DNA from: Pseudarthrobacter sp. C4D7
GTDB lineage: Bacteria > Actinomycetota > Actinomycetes > Actinomycetales > Micrococcaceae
Assembly: GCF_013359725.1 (NCBI RefSeq)
Contig: NZ_JABFMW010000023.1
Location: 1 to 64,000, forward strand
Length of the DNA stretch: 64,000 nucleotides
Reading direction: 5' to 3'
This document shows, piece after piece, positions 43,481 through 51,846 of this stretch (positions are counted from its first letter, which is position 1; the number at the start of each line of letters is the position of its first letter). The notes beneath the pieces are model-generated. The model was not told where the DNA came from and did no database searches. It was given only the letters and a program-made list of their open reading frames with translations. The position numbers and the translations under genes were made by a program.

Positions 43481-43494
43481 GTCAACCGGTTGAC
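43481..43494. promoter_or_regulatory. Palindrome GTCAACCGGTTGAC, candidate GntR operator
   Basis: A perfect 14-bp inverted repeat in the 233-base gap between the divergent apionate operon and its GntR gene. The flanks are AT-rich and promoter-like. It is the only clear palindrome in the gap. Confidence 0.6.
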
Positions 43495-43575
43495 TGATTT
43501 CTTTTGTTTTGGGTCTTGCTGACTCCCATTCGTGGGCTCGACTTCACAGCGGCCCGTAGTTGTTACGCTTGGGAG

Positions 43576-44319
43576 GTGTCCGTAGAATCCGCCGCTGCAA
43601 CGGCCAAGATCAGCGCTGCCCTCGGTTCCGTGGGGCAGGGCTCGGCAGTGTCGGAAGTGGCGGAACGCCTGCTCGCATTCTTTACCAGCGGCGATATCGC
43701 ACCGGGCACCAGGCTTCCGGCCGAGCGGACGCTCGCGGCTTCCCTGGGCGTGGGCCGTTCCGCGGTACGCGAGGCCCTCGCGGCCCTGGAAATTCTGGGC
43801 ATCGTCGTGGTCCGCCCCGGCTCCGGCACCTACCTACGCGACGGCGTCTCCGAGCTCTTGCCCAGGACTCTCAGCTGGGGCCTGATGCTGGGAGCGCCGC
43901 GCACTCGCGAGTTGGTTGAGCTGCGCAGTGGCCTGGAAGTGCAGGCTGCCCAGTTGGCTGCAGAGCGCATCACGGATGAGGCACTTGAGCGGATGCGCGG
44001 AAACCTCGACACCATGGCCGGAACCCTGGACGACCTCGCGGCGTTCGTGGAGGCTGATGCCTCCTTCCACCGCGAGATTGCTGCGGCTTCCGGAAACCAG
44101 GTCCTTCAGGAGCTCCTGCAGAGCATCCGTTCGCTGCTGCGGATCTGGGTGGACCGGGCCCTGACGGACGAGGGGCATGCTGCTGCCGCGCTGAAGGAGC
44201 ACACCAAAATTTACGAGGCCTTGGTTGAGCGGGATGTCGGGGCCGTTACGGCGACCATGAGCTCCCACATGAAGACGGCCACCCGGCGCCTGCTCGCGGG
44301 ATTCGACGCCGCCCAGTAG
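43576..44319 (+). CDS. FadR-subfamily GntR regulator (FCD domain)
   Basis: 247 residues if the GTG at 43576 is used; GGGAGG touches this codon, so a start a little downstream is possible. Winged HTH: AERLLAFFTSGDIAPGTRLP, then ERTLAASLGVGRSAVREALA. The FCD domain follows (ELRSGLEVQAAQLAAERI, FHREIAAASGNQVL) with the metal-site His residues. It is divergent from the apionate operon and is probably its ligand-responsive repressor; the effector would be apionate or an early product. Confidence 0.87.
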   Translation: MSVESAAATAKISAALGSVGQGSAVSEVAERLLAFFTSGDIAPGTRLPAERTLAASLGVGRSAVREALAALEILGIVVVRPGSGTYLRDGVSELLPRTLSWGLMLGAPRTRELVELRSGLEVQAAQLAAERITDEALERMRGNLDTMAGTLDDLAAFVEADASFHREIAAASGNQVLQELLQSIRSLLRIWVDRALTDEGHAAAALKEHTKIYEALVERDVGAVTATMSSHMKTATRRLLAGFDAAQ

Positions 44320-44329
44320 GTCGCGCCGG

Positions 44330-45829
44330 TCAGGCGCCCAGGTGGCCGGTAAGCCGGCGGTGGAAGCCCGTGCTCCGCTCATCGAGGCCTTCAATGGCCA
44401 CCGTGGCGCCGTGATGCCCGTACTTGGTCTCGATGGAGTCCAGGGCGGCCACCGTTGACGCGTCCCAGATCTGGGCGCGGCTCAGGTCGATGGTCACTGC
44501 GGCGGGATCATCCGCGTATGCGAAATGTTCCACCAGGTCGTTGCTGCTGCCGAAGAACAGCGGCCCCACCACCTGATACCGCACGCTGCCGCCGTCCTCC
44601 GCCACGGTCCGCTCCACGGTGATGACGTGGGCCACCCGGCGCGCGAACAGCACCATCGCCAGGATGACGCCCACCAGGACGCCGTAGGCCAGGTTCCCCG
44701 TGAAGACCACCACGGCCACCGTGATGGCCATGACAATCGTCTCCGGCAGCGGCATCCTTTTGAGGGTGGCCGGCCTGACACTGTGCCAGTCCACCGTGGT
44801 GACGGCCACGACCATCATGACGGCGGCCAGCGCCACCATGGGAATCTGCCCCATGATCGGGCTGAGGCCGGTCACCAGGGCCAGCAGGAAAACGCCTGCC
44901 ACCACCGTGGAGATGCGGGTCCGCGCCTGGCCGGTCTTCACGTTCAGGACTGTCTGCCCGATCATGGCGCAGCCGGCGATGCCGCCATAGAAGCCCGCGA
45001 GGATGTTCGAGACGCCCAGGCCCCAGGCCTCACGGCCCTTGTGCGAGGGGGTTTCCGTGATGTCATCCACCAGTTTGGCCGTGAGGAGGGTTTCCATGAG
45101 CCCGACGAACGCCACGCTCAGAGCCGTGGGCAGGACCAGCCGGAACGTCTCAAGGGTGAGCGGAACGAGGAAGGGGGTGATGCCGGGCATCTGGCCTGTG
45201 AGGGGCCCCTCGTCGGCGACGTTCGGAACGGCCAGGCCCGCAATGATGGCGATGGCCGTGACGACGACGATGGCCACCAGGGGCGACGGGACCACCTTGG
45301 TGAAGCGGGGCAGGATGAAAATGATGGCCAGGGTCAGGGCGAACAGGGCGTAGGCGAGCCAAGGGACATTGATGACGTGCGGCACCTGCGCCATGAAGAT
45401 CAGCACACCCAGGGCATTGACGAAGCCGATCATCACCGAGCGCGGGATGAACCGCATCAGGCGGGCGAGTCCGGCCAGGCCAAAGACCACCTGGATCACC
45501 CCCGCCAGCAGCACGGCAGGCAGGACGTACTGCACGCCGTGCTCGTGGACCAGTGGGGCGATGACCAGCGCAACGGAGCCTGCCGCCGCCGTCACGACGC
45601 CGGGCCGTCCACCCAGGATGGACATCGCCACGGCAAGCACGATCGAAGCGACCAGGCTGACCATCGGGTCCACGCCCGCCACGATCGAGAACGAGATGAC
45701 CTCCGGGACGAGGGCAAGGGTGGTGACCATGCCTGCGAGGACCTCGCGGCTGAGCTGCCGCGGAGAGCGCAGCGCGGTCATGACGGTGTTCACGTGCCGC
45801 GTGGGCAGGCGGCGGTCGGCAACGGCCAA
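44330..45829 (-). CDS. SulP-family anion transporter with STAS domain
   Basis: 499 residues: about eleven to twelve membrane helices of the sulfate permease fold (LVPEVISFSIVAGVDP, GGIAGCAMIGQT as family landmarks) and a C-terminal STAS domain (about 395-490). Substrates in the family include sulfate and bicarbonate; the order of motifs is closer to the bicarbonate/unknown group, but I cannot decide. Start: a TTG at 45829 has GGAG 8 bases upstream; an ATG at 45781 is the alternative. It is divergent from a MerR regulator with a symmetric site between. Confidence 0.87.
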   Translation of the reverse strand: MAVADRRLPTRHVNTVMTALRSPRQLSREVLAGMVTTLALVPEVISFSIVAGVDPMVSLVASIVLAVAMSILGGRPGVVTAAAGSVALVIAPLVHEHGVQYVLPAVLLAGVIQVVFGLAGLARLMRFIPRSVMIGFVNALGVLIFMAQVPHVINVPWLAYALFALTLAIIFILPRFTKVVPSPLVAIVVVTAIAIIAGLAVPNVADEGPLTGQMPGITPFLVPLTLETFRLVLPTALSVAFVGLMETLLTAKLVDDITETPSHKGREAWGLGVSNILAGFYGGIAGCAMIGQTVLNVKTGQARTRISTVVAGVFLLALVTGLSPIMGQIPMVALAAVMMVVAVTTVDWHSVRPATLKRMPLPETIVMAITVAVVVFTGNLAYGVLVGVILAMVLFARRVAHVITVERTVAEDGGSVRYQVVGPLFFGSSNDLVEHFAYADDPAAVTIDLSRAQIWDASTVAALDSIETKYGHHGATVAIEGLDERSTGFHRRLTGHLGA

Positions 45830-45973
45830 GGAGCGGCTCCAGGAACTTGGCGCTCAAGGGAGAGCGGGTGGGAAACGTTCAGCGCGCCACGGTGCGCGCG
45901 GGTCCAGCCCTGCCATGGAAGACAATGGGGTGGAGGAAAGGCGCCGGTGATTGCCGGCTGCATATGCAACACT

Positions 45974-45989
45974 ACCCTAACGTGAGGGT
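45974..45989. promoter_or_regulatory. MerR-type operator ACCCTAACGTGAGGGT
   Basis: A 16-bp inverted repeat with 14 matching positions and the central ACGT common in MerR sites. It lies between the SulP and merR genes; either or both promoters could be controlled. Confidence 0.6.
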
Positions 45990-46009
45990 TGAGCAGGATT
46001 GGTGACGTG

Positions 46010-46411
46010 ATGGTGAAAGAAATGACCGCTGAAGAAGTGGTGGCAACGATGCATATCGGTGAACTGGCGGACCGTTCACAGATGTCCCTCCGCACCATCC
46101 GCCACTACGACGAGGTGGGCCTGCTGAAGCCGTCCGGGCGCACCGAAGGCGGGTTCCGGCTATACACCGAACGGGACTTTGGGCGGCTGCTGCTGATCCG
46201 CCGCATGAAACCACTGGGATTTACGCTCGACGCCATGTCAGGGCTCCTGAAGGTCATCGACGCACTGGAGGCGGCCGGTCCCGGCGAGGATGTTGCGGAC
46301 ATCAGGTCCGAACTGAACGCCTTCATCGAGGAGGCAGCGCGGCGCCGTGCCAAGCTGGAGGAACAGCTGGGTATGGCGGATGAGTTCCTGGCGCTGCTCC
46401 GCGCACGGTAG
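46010..46411 (+). CDS. MerR-family transcriptional regulator
   Basis: 133 residues from the ATG at 46010; other in-frame starts are at 46022 and 46049, and the SD evidence does not decide. Winged HTH: HIGELADRSQMSLRTIRHYD, then EVGLLKPSGRTEGGFRLYTE, followed by a long dimerisation helix (EAARRRAKLEEQLGMADEFL). No Cys ligands for metal are seen. Divergent from the SulP transporter, its probable target. Confidence 0.88.
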   Translation: MVKEMTAEEVVATMHIGELADRSQMSLRTIRHYDEVGLLKPSGRTEGGFRLYTERDFGRLLLIRRMKPLGFTLDAMSGLLKVIDALEAAGPGEDVADIRSELNAFIEEAARRRAKLEEQLGMADEFLALLRAR

Positions 46412-46561
46412 GAATCCACTCCGCCGTTGCCAAACTGTGCCTTGCTGCCCGGCGAAGGCCCCGGGGCGGAAGTAAGCACGGCTGATAAAATAGCCGGGTT
46501 GCAGGGCGGCCCAGAGAGCCGGTGCAACCAGTGCCGTAACAAAGTAGGGGACCACACAATC

Positions 46562-48187
46562 ATGACGGCAGGCGGGTCACACCTTGAGACGTCGGAGAGC
46601 CGGCCGGGCACACCGGCCGACGCCTCCGCGCCCGCCCGGGGCCGCGCCTACGTAGCCACCATCGAAGGCTTCGTTGGCGCCCTCATGATGTTCGTCGGTT
46701 CCATCGGCACCGGCTGGATCGCCAACGGCTCGCCCATGATCCGCCAGCCGGTGGTGATCGCGCTTCGCACCGAAGGGTGGGGAGTCGCCGTGTCCACCGT
46801 GCTGCTGACGGCGGGCGCCATGCTCCTGATGCGCTCCTGGCTGAGGCTTGGCCAGCGGCTGGGGGGCTGGGGCCAGTCGTCGCTGCGCTCCGTGGTCATC
46901 GCGATCTCCGCCTGGTCGCTGCCGCTGCTGTTCTGCGTCCCCGTCTTTTCCCGCGACGTCTACGCCTACACCGGCCAGGGCCGCCTGGTCCAGGAGGGCC
47001 AGAACCCTTACGAAGTAGGCATCTCCACGCTCAACAACTGGTTTGCCCTGGGCGCCGACCCCGCCTGGGCCGAGAACAGGACCCCCTACGGCCCGTACTT
47101 CCTGTGGCTGGCGCGCGCGGTAGTGGGGCTGACCGGTGCCCAGCCCGACGCGTCCGTCCTCCTCTTCAGGCTCCTGGCCGGCGTCGGCGTCCTCCTCTGC
47201 GTCGTCTACGTACCCAAGCTTGCCGAACTTCACGGCATCAACGGCGCGCGTGCCCTCTGGATCTCCGTAGCCAACCCGCTCTTCCTCATCAGCTTCATCG
47301 CCAGCGCCCACAACGACGCACTCATGGTGGGGCTCGCCGTCGCCGGCGTCTACCTGGCGGCCACCCGCCGCTACCTGCTGGGCATCCTCCTGGTCACCGC
47401 CTCCATCGGCATCAAGCCCATCACCGTGCTGCTCTTGCCGTTCATCGGTGTCATGTGGGCCGGGCCCGGCGCCTCCTGGCCCCGCAAGTTCCTGACCTGG
47501 GGAGGGACGGCGGCCATCAGCTTTGGCGTGCTGGCCCTCAGCGGCATCCCATACAACCTTGGCATCGGCTGGACCTGGGCCATCATGGACCCCACCCCCG
47601 GCTATACCGGCTACTCACCGTCCGGCTTCCTGGGCCAGCAGGTGGAGATGCTGGCCAACGCCCTGGGCCTGCCGGGCGGAACCCTGGCCACCTGGCTGCG
47701 CACGGCCATGAAGTGGGCCGCCATCGCCGTGGTCCTGCTGCTCATGTTCCGCGGCGACTACTCCCGGGCGGTGCGCCGGATGGCCCTGGCGTTCACCGCC
47801 GTCGTGATGCTGTCACCCATCATCCAGCCCTGGTACATCCTGTGGTTCCTGCCGTTCCTGGCCGTCACCGGCATCAGGGACGACTGGCAAATCCGCTCGC
47901 TCTACGTGGGCGTCACGTTCTTCGTGGTCTTCGGCGCCCAGGACCAGCTCTCCGTCTGGTCCTTCGTGGAACTGCCCATCGACGCGTCCTCCCTGGCGTT
48001 CTTCACGGCCCTGGCCTTCACGTTCTACCTGCTGGTGCTGGACGTCCACACCCGGAAGCTGCTCATTGAAGGCAAGCCACTGGACCTGGCCCGGCGCGGC
48101 TGGCAGTGGGCGGTGGAGCGGCGGGCCGCGCGGCGCGCCGCCGCACCCCAGGCACCCGCCTCCGTGGACCGGTCCGAAGGCCGCTAG
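46562..48187 (+). CDS. MptB-like polyprenol-phosphomannose-dependent alpha-1,6-mannosyltransferase
   Basis: 541 residues, about thirteen helices; ATG at 46562 with TAGGGG upstream. GT-C type: an extracytoplasmic loop with acidic pair FSRDVYAYTGQGRLV, PYEVG and NRTPYGPYF, which are typical of MptA/MptB. The family extends the mannan backbone of lipomannan-like glycolipids using polyprenyl-phosphomannose outside the membrane. The next two genes are also membrane glycosyltransferases on the opposite strand, supporting an envelope glycan locus. Confidence 0.85.
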   Translation: MTAGGSHLETSESRPGTPADASAPARGRAYVATIEGFVGALMMFVGSIGTGWIANGSPMIRQPVVIALRTEGWGVAVSTVLLTAGAMLLMRSWLRLGQRLGGWGQSSLRSVVIAISAWSLPLLFCVPVFSRDVYAYTGQGRLVQEGQNPYEVGISTLNNWFALGADPAWAENRTPYGPYFLWLARAVVGLTGAQPDASVLLFRLLAGVGVLLCVVYVPKLAELHGINGARALWISVANPLFLISFIASAHNDALMVGLAVAGVYLAATRRYLLGILLVTASIGIKPITVLLLPFIGVMWAGPGASWPRKFLTWGGTAAISFGVLALSGIPYNLGIGWTWAIMDPTPGYTGYSPSGFLGQQVEMLANALGLPGGTLATWLRTAMKWAAIAVVLLLMFRGDYSRAVRRMALAFTAVVMLSPIIQPWYILWFLPFLAVTGIRDDWQIRSLYVGVTFFVVFGAQDQLSVWSFVELPIDASSLAFFTALAFTFYLLVLDVHTRKLLIEGKPLDLARRGWQWAVERRAARRAAAPQAPASVDRSEGR

Positions 48188-48209
48188 CTGGGTTTGGCCT
48201 TCGCGTCAG

Positions 48210-49466
48210 CTAGGTTCCGGCGGGCACCTGGGTGGACGCCTTGCGGCCCAGTTCCGCCGTGCGCTTCACGGACCACCACAGCAGCACCACCAGGAGCACG
48301 TTGCGGGTGGTGAGGATGGCCGCCATGACTGGGTGGGCGTGGATCAGGGGCGTATAGAACAGCGGGTAGATCACGAAGGTGGTCATGGCAATACCCATCA
48401 GCAGGGCTGCGGGGACCTTCCAGCGCTCCCAGTCGTGGGTCAGGCCGGCGATGATCACCGGGGCCAGCCAGATGATGAACTGCGGCGAGCCCACCTTGTT
48501 GAACACAATGAACGCGGTGACCATCATCAGGGAGCCCTCGAGGAACAGCTCCTCGCGCTCGGCGCCGCGGCGCATGGCGCGCACCAGGAGGATGGCGGCG
48601 GTGACGGCGGCCAGGACCAGGAGCGGCTGCATCAGGAAAGCTGCGGTACTGGCTCCGGGCCCGTAGACCTCGGTGGAGTTGATGGCCGTGTTGTCCGCCA
48701 TTCTGGACCCGGCGATGTGGAAGACGCTCAGCCAGACCCACGGTGTGGAAAAGGTGGCCTCCAGCTGCATCCCGCGCTCGCCCTGGTTCAGCAGGAAGTC
48801 CATGATGTGCGGCAGGCCGCCCGTCAGCCAGGTCCCCAGGCCCACGACGGCGGTCACGGCGGCGCCGGCGAGGACCACCTGGACGCGCTTGTGGCTGGCG
48901 ATGACGATGGGTACCAAAACGGCTGCCGGCCACACCTTGATCCACGTGGCGATGCTGAGCAGGACGCCCGCCACCACGGGCCGTTCGGCGGCGTAGAGCA
49001 GGGCGATCAGCACGATCGGTGCGGTGATGCCTTCCACCCGGGCGAAGCTCAGGTAGCCCATGAAAACAGTGAAGAACAGCCACCACCAGGCCGGGGCCAC
49101 GCCCGTGACCTTCCGTGGGCCGCGGGTCAGGTAGAGCAGGCCCACGGCATTGAGCGCGGTGATGATCAGGAACCACACCAGCAGGTAGAGGCTTGGCCCG
49201 GCGATGTTCGCCAGGAAGATGGGGAGCTGCGCCAGCACCGGGTAAACCCAGGGGCTGATCTTGCCCGTCAGGTCCGCGGGGTTGTACCCGTCCACCGCCC
49301 ACTGCCGGTACTGCTCGGTGTCGCTGAACGTGTCGCCGTTCAGGAAGAAGGACGCCATCCAGCCCAAAAAGTAGAGATGGACGACGGCGAAGCCCCACCA
49401 CACGCTGGACGGCCGGGCGAACCAGTCCACCACCGTGGCCGGCAGGACTTTGCTGCGGACCGTCAC
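48210..49466 (-). CDS. GT87-type membrane glycosyltransferase (paralogue 1)
   Basis: 418 residues from a GTG at 49466 (a TTG one codon earlier is possible). About ten helices. The GT-C signature lies in the first loop: FSDTEQYRQWAVDGYN (acidic pair) and PWVYPVLAQLP. The loop GERGMQLEATFSTPWVWLS is shared with the paralogue upstream. GT87 enzymes use polyprenyl-linked mannose or arabinose donors; the donor here is unknown. Head-to-tail with its paralogue, 28 bases apart. Confidence 0.82.
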   Translation of the reverse strand: MTVRSKVLPATVVDWFARPSSVWWGFAVVHLYFLGWMASFFLNGDTFSDTEQYRQWAVDGYNPADLTGKISPWVYPVLAQLPIFLANIAGPSLYLLVWFLIITALNAVGLLYLTRGPRKVTGVAPAWWWLFFTVFMGYLSFARVEGITAPIVLIALLYAAERPVVAGVLLSIATWIKVWPAAVLVPIVIASHKRVQVVLAGAAVTAVVGLGTWLTGGLPHIMDFLLNQGERGMQLEATFSTPWVWLSVFHIAGSRMADNTAINSTEVYGPGASTAAFLMQPLLVLAAVTAAILLVRAMRRGAEREELFLEGSLMMVTAFIVFNKVGSPQFIIWLAPVIIAGLTHDWERWKVPAALLMGIAMTTFVIYPLFYTPLIHAHPVMAAILTTRNVLLVVLLWWSVKRTAELGRKASTQVPAGT

Positions 49467-49494
49467 CAAACGGTCAAAGAACCTCGTGGAAATC

Positions 49495-50922
49495 TCAGCT
49501 CTCCTTGAGCGCGGGGGAGGGTGCTGCCGTCTTCTTGCCCAGCAGGTACAGGCGACGGACGCTCCACAGGAACAGGACCACCAGCAGGATGTTGCGGATG
49601 GTCAGCACCAGTGCCATCCACGGGTTGTTGTGGCTGAGGGCGTCGTAAAAGAGGGGGTAGATGAAGTACGTTGCCACGGCTATCGCGATCAGCATCAGTG
49701 CCGGGACCCGCCATTCTCGCCAGCTGTGCGCCAGGCCTACGGCGACGGCGGGGCCCAGCCACACCATGAACTGGGGCGAGCCCACCTTGTTGAAGACCAC
49801 GAACGCGGCGGCCAGGGCGAGGGCGCCGGCGAGGAGCAGCTCGGTCCGGTCCACGCCGCCGGCCACCTTGTGCTGCTTGCCGTTGTGCAGGGCCCAGAAG
49901 GCCAGGCCGGCCACCAGCAGGGCGGCCAGGACCAGCAGCGGCTGCATCAGCACGGACATGGTGGCGGTGCCGGGGCCGTCCACCTGCATGGAGTTGATGT
50001 CCGTGTTCATGTACATGCGGGAGCCGCCCACGTTCAGGACGGAAAGCCACAGCCACGGAGTGGTGAAGGTGGCCTCGAGCTGCATGCCGCGGTCGCCCTG
50101 CTGGGTGAGGAAGTTCAAGAGCTTGGGGACGCTGCCCAGGGCTGCCGCCAGCGCGACGACGCCTGCCGTCGTCGCGATTCCTGCCAGTACCACCAGCAGG
50201 CGGTTCTTCACGACGGCGAAGAGGGCCAGCATGATGGCCGCCGGCCAAACCTTCACCCAGGTGCCGACGGCCAGCAGGATTGAGGCGATGAACGGGCGCT
50301 GGACGCCGTAGGCCAAGGCCACGAGCACCAGCGGGGCGGTGAGGCCGTCAACGCGGGCGAACCCCAACCAGCCCATAAGGAAGGTGAAGGCGAGCCACCA
50401 CCAGCCGGCGGGGATGGCGCTGGCGTTGCGGCCCCGTCCCGTGAGTTTGAGCAGGGCCCAGCCGTTGAGGAGGGTTGTCATGAGGACCCAGATGAAGAAA
50501 AACGGCCCCGGACCGGCCAGGCTTGCGATGGCCATGGGGATCAAGGCCAGGATGGGGTAGACCCAGGGGCTGGGGCCACCGCGGAGGTTTGCGTCGTTGA
50601 ACCCGGCCATGGCCCAGTCGCGGTAGATGAAAGTGTCGCTGAATGCTTCGCCGCGAAGGGACAGTGAAGCGGCGAAGACCAGGAAGACCAGATGGACCAC
50701 GATGAAGCCGCCCAGCAGTCCGCGCCCGGAGTTCAGTCCGCTCCGCACGGGGGTGGGGAGGATGACGTTGCGGATCCTGGTCAGATTGCCGAAGAGAGCG
50801 TCGGTGGAAATGGCGGAATCCTTGTCAGGTCGTTGCACAGCCAGCGGTGGCGCAATAATGGCTCGGGTGGGCCGCGGGGCGGGTTTCAGGGGCAGGTGGA
50901 AGCTCCGAAAACCAGCCCCCAC
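49495..50922 (-). CDS. GT87-type membrane glycosyltransferase (paralogue 2)
   Basis: 475 residues from a GTG at 50922 (GAAAGGGA directly before). The first 60 residues are a cytoplasmic, basic extension absent in the paralogue; a later start is possible. The same features follow: FSDTFIYRDWAMAGFN, SPWVYPILALIP, GDRGMQLEATFTTPWLWLS, and KVGSPQFMVWLGP. First gene of the two-gene unit and product of a tandem duplication. Membrane location and GT-C fold are clear; acceptor and donor are not. Confidence 0.82.
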   Translation of the reverse strand: MGAGFRSFHLPLKPAPRPTRAIIAPPLAVQRPDKDSAISTDALFGNLTRIRNVILPTPVRSGLNSGRGLLGGFIVVHLVFLVFAASLSLRGEAFSDTFIYRDWAMAGFNDANLRGGPSPWVYPILALIPMAIASLAGPGPFFFIWVLMTTLLNGWALLKLTGRGRNASAIPAGWWWLAFTFLMGWLGFARVDGLTAPLVLVALAYGVQRPFIASILLAVGTWVKVWPAAIMLALFAVVKNRLLVVLAGIATTAGVVALAAALGSVPKLLNFLTQQGDRGMQLEATFTTPWLWLSVLNVGGSRMYMNTDINSMQVDGPGTATMSVLMQPLLVLAALLVAGLAFWALHNGKQHKVAGGVDRTELLLAGALALAAAFVVFNKVGSPQFMVWLGPAVAVGLAHSWREWRVPALMLIAIAVATYFIYPLFYDALSHNNPWMALVLTIRNILLVVLFLWSVRRLYLLGKKTAAPSPALKES

Positions 50923-51141
50923 TCCCTTTCAACTCTAAGTGACGGCGCCCTGGGGCCAGTAATTGTCAGGACAAATGGACGCTCCCAAGGCGCTGACCTG
51001 CGTCATTTATCTAAAGTTGCTGGCACATTTTCGCTCAGGCACCATGGGTCGAGGCGCGAAAGCGCCCACTGCCCATGCAGCCAGGGGGAGCGCCGGGCGG
51101 CGTTTGCCCACCCAGCCCCTTGAAAGACACAGGCACAATCC

Positions 51142-51345
51142 ATGAACTTCCCCCTGACCGTCACCGTTTCCGACCGCCACAGCATGGACACCGAACTCGA
51201 CGCCGCCGTCGCAGCCGCCAAGGCCCATGCCCTCGATGGCAAGCGCCACGGCATCCTGGTGACCAGGCATGGCGCTGACAAGTTCACGGTGGACCTCAGC
51301 GACACCGTCCCCTTCGGTCTCACCCGCGAACACCAGGCCTGGTAA
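51142..51345 (+). CDS. Small conserved-looking hypothetical protein
   Basis: 67 residues: an alternating beta-alpha-beta layout (FPLTVTVSDRH, a central Ala-rich helix, HGILVTRHGADKFTVDLSDTVPFG). No cysteine, membrane segment or signal. The SD is weak (GAAAG, long spacing). No family was recognised. Coding looks likely from GC3 pattern and the compact predicted fold. Confidence 0.55.
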   Translation: MNFPLTVTVSDRHSMDTELDAAVAAAKAHALDGKRHGILVTRHGADKFTVDLSDTVPFGLTREHQAW

Positions 51346-51449
51346 CGGCTGCCGGCCGGCACCTGAATTAGCCGGCACCAACGCAGCCTGCCCCTAACAG
51401 GGGGCTCCCTGGTACCGCCGTGACTTCCGGCGTCGTCCGTTGACCGTGT

Positions 51450-51710
51450 CTAGCTGCCGGCGCTGTTGTCCGCCTCGCCGGCCACGCGGTTGCTGCGCTG
51501 CTGCAGCCGGTCGATGTGCTTGGACGCGTCCGCCTTGCTCAGGTCTGCAGGGAGTTCCTCCCCTGCCTCGCGTGCAAGGGTATCGAGGTAGCTGCGCTGG
51601 GCAGCCGTCATGGGTTCATCCCCGGTTACCCAGTCCTCCGGGTCCCTGTTGAGGCCTGCATTGGGTTCGGGTTCCGGGCTGCCGATTGTTTCTTGGTTGC
51701 TCTCGCTCAT
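51450..51710 (-). CDS. DUF3072 family protein
   Basis: 86 residues. The middle DPEDWVTGDEPMTAAQRSYL, then TLAREAGEELPADLSKADAS, matches DUF3072, a small soluble actinobacterial family of unknown role. The N-terminus is acidic and disordered, and the C-terminal half forms a Leu/Arg-rich helix. It converges with the small hypothetical gene, with a short CCCCT/AGGGG hairpin (51391-51404) in the gap. Confidence 0.78.
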   Translation of the reverse strand: MSESNQETIGSPEPEPNAGLNRDPEDWVTGDEPMTAAQRSYLDTLAREAGEELPADLSKADASKHIDRLQQRSNRVAGEADNSAGS

Positions 51711-51846
51711 GGGACGAGTCTAGGGCGGTGCACCGACATTGCGTGGAAGCACTGGTGCGGCAAGCCCTGGCTTGAATAAATCGGGGAATCATGGAGACGT
51801 TGAGTGGGTAGGCGCCAAACATCAACGCAGCCAGGAGAATGACCCG

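Noticed and set aside
44525..45985. Open frame of 486 codons on the plus strand opposite the SulP gene
   Set aside because: It is antisense to a clear membrane transporter. Its translation is His/Asp/Arg/Gly-rich without any fold, a common mirror artefact in high-GC coding DNA.
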